This document shows positions 55,369 through 62,527 of a stretch of 64,000 nucleotides of DNA, one piece after another. A program made the translations under genes and the position numbers. The first letter of the stretch is position 1. Every line of letters starts with the position of its first letter. The notes under the pieces are model-generated. The model saw only the letters and a list, made by a program, of their open reading frames with translations. It did no database searches and was not told the origin of the DNA. Source of the stretch: Wolbachia endosymbiont (group B) of Protocalliphora azurea (GTDB taxonomy: Bacteria > Pseudomonadota > Alphaproteobacteria > Rickettsiales > Anaplasmataceae); assembly GCF_947251865.1 (NCBI RefSeq), contig NZ_OX366394.1, forward strand, positions 1,364,001-1,428,000. The letters are read 5' to 3'.

Positions 55369-55688
55369 TTGACCCTCCTTGAATCCCATTTTTATGTTTT
55401 AAGTTTTTTTGACTTATTTCCTTTGACACTACCTTTTCATAAGCATCTGATAAGCATTGTTCTGCTAACCGATTAGGTTCATAGCTACAGCTAATTTGGA
55501 TAGCTAATCTCTTGTTTCTCATGACTTTTCCTTGAAATAATATGTTCATATCATTCCTTAAAGCCGATGGTTAATTGATTATTAGCGCTATAAGTAAATC
55601 GGACTCTTGGTTCTGGACACAGAAGTTTTCGAGAAATGGTTTTCTCTAGTTTTATTTTTATGTTTTTTGCAACATTGTCGGTAGTGTA
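53727..55688 (-). mobile_element. Serine-recombinase element, copy R2 (1962 bp)
   Basis: An inverted copy of R1 with the same 22-bp terminal repeats and TT on both sides. Its flanks are the C-terminal part of family member 2 on one side and an O-methyltransferase fragment on the other, i.e. halves of two different loci. Confidence 0.75.
55368..55549 (-). CDS. Small ORF upstream of the recombinase, copy R2
   Basis: Identical to the small ORF at 46210 (MNILFQGKVMRNKRLAIQ). Its formal stop lies inside the recombinase gene at 55271. It is conserved only because the whole element is duplicated. Confidence 0.35.
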
Positions 55689-55823
55689 AACACTCTATTA
55701 TTTGATACAGTATTTTTAGAATCTCCTCCAAAAGAAGTATCAGAAAAGTCATGGCATGCTATGAGAGAGTTTAACGATAGATTGTCAGATGAAAAAAAAT
55801 ATTTCTCCATATTGATTCCTACT
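55686..55823 (+). pseudogene. Middle fragment of a broken O-methyltransferase gene
   Basis: Forty-six codons read VNTLLFDTVFLESPPKEVSE, KSWHAMREFNDRLSDEKKYF and SILIPT, matching the (D)N-x-L-x(6-20)-REFN-x(10)-x-I-P block of class I O-methyltransferases. The end continues in frame into 30891-30817 through the AGTAGGAAT duplication. The N-terminal SAM-binding part is missing at the R2 junction. Confidence 0.7.
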
Positions 55824-57323
55824 CTTACTATTACCCACAAATATAAAGTTCGTGAGCAAGTCGCCATCCTTCTGCTAGATCAAAGAGACGTCTCCATCCT
55901 TTCCAAATAGTAATGGGTCCTGGTTCTAGATCATTTTTTCTAGCCAAATGTCCTCCAAGTTGAGCAACCCATGAAACAGCTTCTTTTATAGTAGGAGTTG
56001 CATTTGAACATGGTTTTCTATGTATTTTTACATATAGAACTTTCCATTCTTCTTCGGCTAATAAGGTAGTACACGGTAATGTTGGATCAGTTCTTGCAAT
56101 TGTTGTAATAAAGAAAATTCTCCAAGCAATAATACTCATTACTGTTAAATATCGCATCAACCTTTCTGCTGTTCCAAGCCTACATTCTTCAACTTTGAGA
56201 CCAGATTTTAAAATTTTATGTAATATTTCTATTTTCCATCTAAGACAATACCACCTAACTTTTTCAACAGCTTCATCAAAGGTATTGACTGGAAGATTTG
56301 TTAAAAGCATCCACTCTAGCGGACTTGTTTCAGAAGGAAAGTCTTTTTCAACAACGTAAACTGCATAGTGTGGTAATTTAAGTAATTCTTCTTTCTTATG
56401 CCTAATACTATTCTTAGATGGATGCATAATAAACTTTCCGAATCTAACTTCCAAATGTGCTGTTCTTTTTGGCTTATTATCTTTTGCAGGAACTTCAACT
56501 TTTACCGTACCTGCACAATGAGAGGATTTAATAAATTCCCATAACTTCTGCTCACCTTTTTCAGGATATCGAGATTTTCTATTTACTGCCCTATCTTTGG
56601 AAGCTCTAACTAACACTGCCGAATTAAGATTATGTGCAAGCTCAAAAAACTCATATATATCTGCTTCTCTATCGCATATAGTTATAGTCTCAGTTTGAGT
56701 TGAATCAATAATGTTGTTTGTGTTGCTTAAAGTTTCTAACCATTTTATACTCTCTTTATCTTCAATGCGGATACTGTCATTGTTCTTTTTTTTTATGTTT
56801 TCAGATTCTTCAGGTCTTGAATAAATTTTTTGATCTAGTATCCCTAGTACCAAACCTTCTATACTAACAGCTAGAGCTGTATGCATTATAATACCTTGAC
56901 TATGTTTTCTTGTAATAACTCCCAATCCACTTGTTTTTTCATGGTCTGTGTATGAAATATAACTTGTATCTTGGATCACAAAAATTTTTTTATGGGCTTT
57001 TGTTCTTTCAACTGTTTTAGCAACGTGTGAAGCTAGAATATCGCCTTCTTTCACGTTCTCATTTTGAAAAAAACGATATGCTGCTTTTGCTTCTGACCAA
57101 CTTCCACACGCCTGATTGATTGAGCTTTCAGGTAAACTTGTAAAACTATCAGCAATATTTACTAATCGGTCAGTTAACCTTTTATCTCCAAGTACAGCAT
57201 CTCCAAATTCATTTTCAGCCCATTCATTATTCCTGTTTGCCATTTTTTACCCTCAATGTTTGCAAACTTTAATGTTGTAATACTTTATTTTTATGTCCAT
57301 TTATATTTGTGGGTAATAGTAAG
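55824..57323 (-). mobile_element. IS4-family insertion sequence, copy 2 (1500 bp)
   Basis: Same 1500-bp length and ends as copy 1, in inverse orientation. The left flank is ATTCCTACT (complement of copy 1's left flank) and the right flank is ATACACAC (complement of copy 1's right flank). Confidence 0.92.
55831..57243 (-). CDS. IS4-family transposase, copy 2
   Basis: The 470-residue protein is the same as at 30972-32384, with intact VIQDTSYISYTDH, ICDREADIYEFF and the YREK region RWKIEILHKILKSG. Because both copies are intact, further rearrangement is possible. Confidence 0.93.
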   Translation of the reverse strand: MANRNNEWAENEFGDAVLGDKRLTDRLVNIADSFTSLPESSINQACGSWSEAKAAYRFFQNENVKEGDILASHVAKTVERTKAHKKIFVIQDTSYISYTDHEKTSGLGVITRKHSQGIIMHTALAVSIEGLVLGILDQKIYSRPEESENIKKKNNDSIRIEDKESIKWLETLSNTNNIIDSTQTETITICDREADIYEFFELAHNLNSAVLVRASKDRAVNRKSRYPEKGEQKLWEFIKSSHCAGTVKVEVPAKDNKPKRTAHLEVRFGKFIMHPSKNSIRHKKEELLKLPHYAVYVVEKDFPSETSPLEWMLLTNLPVNTFDEAVEKVRWYCLRWKIEILHKILKSGLKVEECRLGTAERLMRYLTVMSIIAWRIFFITTIARTDPTLPCTTLLAEEEWKVLYVKIHRKPCSNATPTIKEAVSWVAQLGGHLARKNDLEPGPITIWKGWRRLFDLAEGWRLAHELYICG

Positions 57324-58187
57324 ATACACACCTCGTCGGAGGATGCTGTTTGTGTAGGGTTAAATTTTGATTTAGACAACAACGAACGTTTGCAGCTTAG
57401 CACTCAAAACTTTTTGGAAAGAGAATCTTCTTTAATGGAAAGGCTATTTAATGGGTCTGTGGCCAGAATTCAAGAGAGCGTTAGAGACTATTTACTATAT
57501 CCAGCCTTCGGTGTACCTGCTGTACCTGGTGTTAGAAATAGGGGTGGTGTTAGTGCTAGAGATAGGAGAATATTCCTCTACACAACTGGGTTTACCTTTG
57601 GAAATACCGCATTTGCAAAAAAAAGGATTATGTTAACAAGAGGAAATTGGGTAGATGTAACCAAACACTTATTCCACTATCATGATGACGATGAAATGCT
57701 AGATCCGCAAGGAGGGATCACACAGGTAAATGTCGGAGATCGTGCCTTAACTATGGTTTTATATGCATCATTAGGAAGAGAGAAAAGAGTTATTGTACTT
57801 AATGTACGTCATATGTTAGCAACTCACCAGTTTCCAGAGCAAGGTCTAGATCTATCACATTGGCCAGACACTAGAGTGTATGAAGTAGTATGTGAATTGG
57901 ATCCGGCAAGAAGAGCTGAGGATGATCTTGGTTTAACTGTTGGTGTAACACTATTTCACTCACCTGCCCTCTATTTACAAAGTAAAGTAGGTGGATCTTT
58001 TCTAGGTGAATTTTCACAGATAGGTGGTGTCAGTAACGTGCACAGCATTGCAGATATAATGATGAATACTGGTTGGCAAGTACAAAATCGTCATGCACAA
58101 ATGTTTCAAGCAATTTCTAATGTGCTATTTCCGTTAAGCATCGAACAAAATGAATCTGTCAAACCAGGAAGAAACTCATCAATTTAA
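57324..58187 (+). pseudogene. cifB: cifB fragment 3: central region
   Basis: The frame begins at the ATACACAC duplication (IHTSSEDAVCVGLNFDLDNN) and so follows SISIHT of fragment 2 exactly. It continues for about 285 residues: SVRDYLLYPAFGVPAVPG, VIVLNVRHMLATHQF and MFQAISNVLFPLSIEQNE. It ends at a stop at 58187 just where the IS110 sequence starts (VKPGRNSSI). A spurious start inside IS4 (57309) would allow translation. It is the linker region between the two nuclease domains. Confidence 0.87.
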
Positions 58188-59739
58188 GTTTCTAGTAGTT
58201 TTAAGTATAGTTGTGAAGGAAGCGCCTCATGCAGTTATAACCGGAATCTTCACTGGTGCCATAAGTGCCCGTCGTTTAGCATGGTTTTGGAGGAACGGTC
58301 AAATCATTGATGGAGTCCTTAGACTACCTCGGTTAGGAGATTGTATTATATCAACCGTCCCAAGCTGAAGTGTTTCCCTGCTATAAATTATATGAAGGAG
58401 TTACCATGAAAAAAACAAAAAGTAAATTAGAAATAATGAACCCTAACGCAGCAGGAATAGATGTTGGTTCAGCTATACATTATGTGTGTGTGCCAGAAGG
58501 AAGTGATGAACAGCATATACAAAAATTTAGCTGTTTTACAGAGGATCTTCATAACATAGCAAAATGGCTAAAAAAGTGTGAAGTTACTACAGTAGCCATG
58601 GAGTCAACCGGAGTGTACTGGATTCCTTTGTTTCAAGTACTTGAATCATATGGACTTGAAGTAAAACTTGCAAATGCAAGACATGTAAAAAATGTACCTG
58701 GAAGAAAGTCAGATGTCCAGGACTGCCAATGGCTTCAACAACTACACAGTTATGGGTTAATCGAAGGATCATTTAGGCCAGATAATCAAATGTGTGTATT
58801 GCGTAGTTATGTGCGGCAACGTAAAAACTTAATTGAAAATGCTGCTACACATATTAATCGTATGCAAAAGGTGTTGGTACAAATGAATATTCATTTACAT
58901 AAAGTAATAAGCGATATCACTGGCGTCACAGGAATGCAAATTATTAAAGCAATAGTAGAAGGTGAAAAGAATCCCGAGAAGCTAGCTGAATTCAGAAGTG
59001 TGAATATGAAGAACGATAAAGCTACTATAGCAAAAGCATTAACAGGCGATTATAGAGAAGAACATTTATTTGTACTGAAACAAGAATATACAGCATATAC
59101 TTTTTTTCAAGAGCAAATAACTGAATGTGATAAAAGCATAGAAAATTACTATAAAACATTTGAAACAAAGTCCGATGAGAGTAAAGAGTTAGGTAAGGAA
59201 AAAAACAAGTCTAGAAAAGGCAGACCAAACTTCACCTTGCGTGAGAAATTGTATAGGATAACCGGAATAGATTTTACTAAAATTCCTGGATTTGATATAC
59301 TAACTGTACAAACTATTATTTCAGAAGTTGGCATTAACCATAATAAGTGGCAATCAGAAAAGCACTTTACTTCATGGTTAGGACTTAGCCCTGCTAACAA
59401 GATCACAGGAGAAAAAGTATTTGGGACAAAAACTCGTAAAGTCATTAATCGCGCTACAAATGCCCTGCGAATGGCTGCTTATGCTGTGGGAAATAGCAAA
59501 AGTGCATTAGGTGCATATTGTAGGAGATTAAAAAGACGGCTAGGAGCAATAAAAGCAATTACTGCCACAGCAAGAAAATTAGCATGTATTTTTTACCAAA
59601 TGTTGAAATATGGACAAGAGTATGTGGAAAAAGGAATGAGTTATTATGAAACACGCTACAAAGAGAAAATTGTGAAAAATTTGATCAAAAAAGCGCAGGA
59701 GTTTGGCTACACACTAGTTCAACAAGAAGAGTTGATTAA
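58188..59739 (+). mobile_element. IS110-family insertion sequence in cifB (ends approximate)
   Basis: The element carries one IS110 transposase preceded by about 220 non-coding bp. IS110 elements lack inverted ends and target duplications, so the borders are set only by where cifB sequence stops and resumes. No second copy is in the window. Confidence 0.7.
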
Positions 59740-59752
59740 TGGAGTTTCTTAG
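58406..59752 (+). CDS. IS110-family DEDD transposase
   Basis: About 448 residues from the ATG at 58406, preceded by GAAGGAG. The N-terminal RuvC-like DEDD domain has AAGIDVGSAIHYVCVPEG, VAMESTGVYWIPLF and GRKSDVQDCQWLQQL. The C-terminal transposase-20 domain has FDILTVQTIISEVG and FTSWLGLSPANKITGEKV, with a conserved Ser. It is complete. Its last codons overlap the resumption of cifB in another frame. Confidence 0.93.
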   Translation: MKKTKSKLEIMNPNAAGIDVGSAIHYVCVPEGSDEQHIQKFSCFTEDLHNIAKWLKKCEVTTVAMESTGVYWIPLFQVLESYGLEVKLANARHVKNVPGRKSDVQDCQWLQQLHSYGLIEGSFRPDNQMCVLRSYVRQRKNLIENAATHINRMQKVLVQMNIHLHKVISDITGVTGMQIIKAIVEGEKNPEKLAEFRSVNMKNDKATIAKALTGDYREEHLFVLKQEYTAYTFFQEQITECDKSIENYYKTFETKSDESKELGKEKNKSRKGRPNFTLREKLYRITGIDFTKIPGFDILTVQTIISEVGINHNKWQSEKHFTSWLGLSPANKITGEKVFGTKTRKVINRATNALRMAAYAVGNSKSALGAYCRRLKRRLGAIKAITATARKLACIFYQMLKYGQEYVEKGMSYYETRYKEKIVKNLIKKAQEFGYTLVQQEELINGVS

Positions 59753-60182
59753 GAGGTGGATAGTAAATAGGGATAACGCTAGAGAGGCTGGATTTCATTC
59801 CATACTGCATGGATTATTTTACGCTTGTGATAATCCAGCTAGGGTAATTATTGAATTTCAACTGGGAGGAGGAGAGAGATTAGATCTGGTATTATTACGG
59901 TCTCCAGACAGTAGAGATGGTGTTCACCCAATAGGAATAGAGTTGAAGTTTGCTGGTGCTGGTGAATTACAGCGTAAAAAGCGGGAAGCAAATAACCAAC
60001 TAGATGATTATATGCATTGTAGAGGTTATAAGCGTATTACCGATGGAGACACAGTAGTTTTATCGTATGCCATATGGAATGATCGTGCACAGAGGCCAGA
60101 TACTCTTATATCAGTTAAGGATGTTCTTCGTATAAAGGACAACTTAGGACACAGTTCTGCAGATGATCTTCCTGGTAGATGA
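59740..60182 (+). pseudogene. cifB: cifB fragment 4: second PD-(D/E)XK nuclease domain and C-terminus
   Basis: About 146 codons: FLRRWIVNRDNAREAGFHSI, LHGLFYACDNPARVIIEFQL, GGGERLDLVLL and HPIGIELKFAGAGELQ. The Asp of RLDLV and the Glu-Lys of ELK form the second nuclease active site. The protein ends SADDLPGR at TGA (60180-60182). No Ulp1-type deubiquitinase domain follows. All four fragments together give about 760 residues, matching nuclease-only CifB types. An ATG in the IS110 border could start a stand-alone nuclease domain, but no ribosome site is evident. Confidence 0.87.
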
Positions 60183-60823
60183 GGATTACTGAGAGTTTAT
60201 ATGTCAAAAATGAACTACTATTAATTCAGCAACATACACCATTAAAAACTTAAGCAATACAACCATTTCTAGCAACCGAAACCAGCTAGCTTGAGAAGAG
60301 TTTGTTTTGGGATGCGTTGGTCTACCGCGCGATACATACGAACTTTTTTGTATTCTGACTTTGCTATACGCTAAAACTAGCCATATTAGCCCATTTTATC
60401 CATATATACATACGAACTGTTTTGCCTAAGCTTATGGAAATAATTTAAATCTTCTATTTTTATAACCTTATTTTTACGCAACTTGTTCTCAAAAATATAC
60501 GATCTTTTTTGAAGGAGTAAACAATTGAATTGTTTATAACACTAGCTAGCATGGTATCTTCACTAAAATATTTTTTGAAAAAGTTAATTGACTTATAAAT
60601 AATTCTCTACTAATACTGGCATGTGTTTGTTTATTCTGCTGAAGTTGCTCCATACAGGTTTGCTGTAAAAACTTCAGCAGTTTCCGTACTCCTTTAAAGC
60701 ATAATCCATCACGCTCTTAATAATAGTGATATCAAATATAGGTCTTAACTATTTTAATCTATAGTAAAATTAGCTCAAATTTGCAGTCATAAGCAACTTT
60801 TAACCTATCTACATACTCCATTG
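60183..60823. other. AT-rich stretch without a gene
   Basis: About 640 bp after cifB. No open frame, tRNA or strong hairpin is seen. The short sequence ATACATACGAAC occurs twice (about 60336 and 60410). Confidence 0.5.
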
Positions 60824-60939
60824 TTACTCACCATAAAAACTTAACAAAAATATGAGTAGTAAAAAGATTGTGTTGAAATTAGCTTGACCAATATTATATA
60901 TTGTACATAATATATTCTATATCTAGGCTAGGAGGTAGT
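60824..60939 (+). promoter_or_regulatory. Upstream region of family member 3, shared with member 4
   Basis: A 25-nt block at 60824-60848 (TTACTCACCATAAAAACTTA...) and AGTAGTAAAAAGATT at 60855-60869 are repeated almost identically before the next gene. TTGACC at 60884-60889 and CATAAT at 60906-60911 (16-nt spacing) form a plausible promoter. AGGAGGT precedes the ATG. Confidence 0.55.
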
Positions 60940-62379
60940 ATGGATACAGAGTCAGTAAAATATGTTGTAGAATCTATCAGTGAACAAAAGCTAGGAGAGG
61001 AATTAAATACTGAGCCATGGCATTCAAAAATTGAGTGTAATAGCAATGAGGGACCAACGCCTGAAGATGACATAACAGATTTAGATGATTATAGTTTGTT
61101 TGTTCAAGGAATAAGTAATCGTTCGGAATGTTATGACCTTGATCAGAGACATGAAACTAGGGAGGCTGTTGACACATGTGTAAAACATACATTGTCGTAT
61201 CAGAGTGAAACTGATGATAGTGATTTATATTGGAAAAATTACCCTATTAGTCCAAGAGACTCTGCTTTAATTAAGTTAGATCTACTACTGACTGAAAGTG
61301 AGAGAAGTCTAATTGATGAATTTCGTAAAGAGTTAAAAGATGTAGTAACAAAAAATGATCAAGGTTATAGGGATAAGCATGAAAATTTTACAAACACTGC
61401 TTTAGAGCGTATAGAGTGCATAACAAATAAATATTTGCAAAAAGGGATAAGACTCAATTCAAAATATAACGATGATAAGTATACTATAACAAGTTTAATT
61501 TTTAAGGAAATAAGAAATATCCCTGATAGAATACGACAGCATAAGGGATTACCACCTTATGAGAGTTTATCAGACGATAGTGAGACTATAACAAGTTTAG
61601 TTTCTAAGGGAATAAGAGATATTCCTGCCTACGAGGGTGTATCAGATGATAAAAATATAGGTATTATACGCAATATCATGAGTAATTTACTATTAAAAGG
61701 TGGAAGAGTAAAATGCAGTTCCTTTTATGATGATAAGTTATTGTATGCAACTTATGGGTTCAGTTATGAGATTTTTGCAGAACGTGAAGAAATCGATAAC
61801 AAGCTAAAAAGCGTAGCAGATGAAGGTATTATAAACAGTAGTGCCCAAGGCAAAGCTTTACACGTAGAAATGGATAATGGATATTTTTATGTAAAATATT
61901 CGCAAGATAGCACTGTTGAGGTTGCAAAAGTTATAAATAATCCAAAAGTGAAAGATTTAAGTTTTAGACATCATATATTTCATGTTGGAAAGAGTATAGT
62001 AAGAGTTGAAAATGTAGGAGGAAAAAGAAATTATACAGACGTTTTAGAAGGTGGCATTGAAATGTCTTTTACTACTGAAGTAGGAAAGATTAGTATTCAT
62101 CTACGTTCTAGTGATAAAGACAACAATAAAATTGAAGTAAAGATAAGTGACGATGACAAGAAGAAACTTGATCAATTAAAAGATAAGGAAGAAATAGGAG
62201 AAAATTGCTTACTTGGTGGATATTCAGTACATGATGCGATTAAACGAGGATATTTTGAAAAACATGAAACACTACGTCAATCTTCTGAAAAAATTACCTT
62301 ATCTAATGAAAAGAAAAAAAATAGTTGGTGTGAGATAGTAACAAATTCAAAACAGACAACAAGCCGTACTGTAGGGTAA
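60940..62379 (+). CDS. Wolbachia-specific paralogous family protein, member 3
   Basis: About 479 residues starting MDTESVKYVVESISEQKLGE, with AGGAGGT upstream deciding the start (a TTG at 60901 is less likely). The N-terminal third is acidic and unique. A repeated segment (TITSLIFKEIRNIPDRIR and TITSLVSKGIRDIPAYEG) suggests an internal duplication. The shared C-terminal module is complete: GIRLNSKY, NLLLKGG, YFYVKYSQDSTVEVAKVI, NYTDVLEGGIEMSFTTEVG and ENCLLGGYSVHDAIKRGYFE. No signal peptide and no known domain. It is in tandem with member 4. Confidence 0.75.
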   Translation: MDTESVKYVVESISEQKLGEELNTEPWHSKIECNSNEGPTPEDDITDLDDYSLFVQGISNRSECYDLDQRHETREAVDTCVKHTLSYQSETDDSDLYWKNYPISPRDSALIKLDLLLTESERSLIDEFRKELKDVVTKNDQGYRDKHENFTNTALERIECITNKYLQKGIRLNSKYNDDKYTITSLIFKEIRNIPDRIRQHKGLPPYESLSDDSETITSLVSKGIRDIPAYEGVSDDKNIGIIRNIMSNLLLKGGRVKCSSFYDDKLLYATYGFSYEIFAEREEIDNKLKSVADEGIINSSAQGKALHVEMDNGYFYVKYSQDSTVEVAKVINNPKVKDLSFRHHIFHVGKSIVRVENVGGKRNYTDVLEGGIEMSFTTEVGKISIHLRSSDKDNNKIEVKISDDDKKKLDQLKDKEEIGENCLLGGYSVHDAIKRGYFEKHETLRQSSEKITLSNEKKKNSWCEIVTNSKQTTSRTVG

Positions 62380-62413
62380 ATGCTAAACTGCTTGATTGTC
62401 TAAAGATCTTATA

Positions 62414-62520
62414 TTACTCACCATAAAAACTTAACAAACGACATAAGTAGTAAAAAGATTATGGTTATTGACTTAATGTTACATATCGCATACAATGTAT
62501 CATATATCTTAGCTTAGAGG
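62414..62520 (+). promoter_or_regulatory. Promoter region of family member 4
   Basis: The 25-nt block at 62414-62438 and AGTAGTAAAAAGATT at 62446-62460 repeat the upstream region of member 3. TTGACT (62468-62473), a 17-nt spacer and TACAAT (62491-62496) make a good sigma-70 promoter. Confidence 0.65.
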
Positions 62521-62527
62521 GATAAGT

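Noticed and set aside
58150..58368. 72-codon frame between cifB fragment 3 and the IS110 transposase
   Set aside because: It overlaps the cifB end and the non-coding 5' part of IS110, with no coding features of its own.
60330..60430. Repeated ATACATACGAAC as a start of a CRISPR-like array
   Set aside because: There are only two short copies with irregular spacing and no cas genes in the window.
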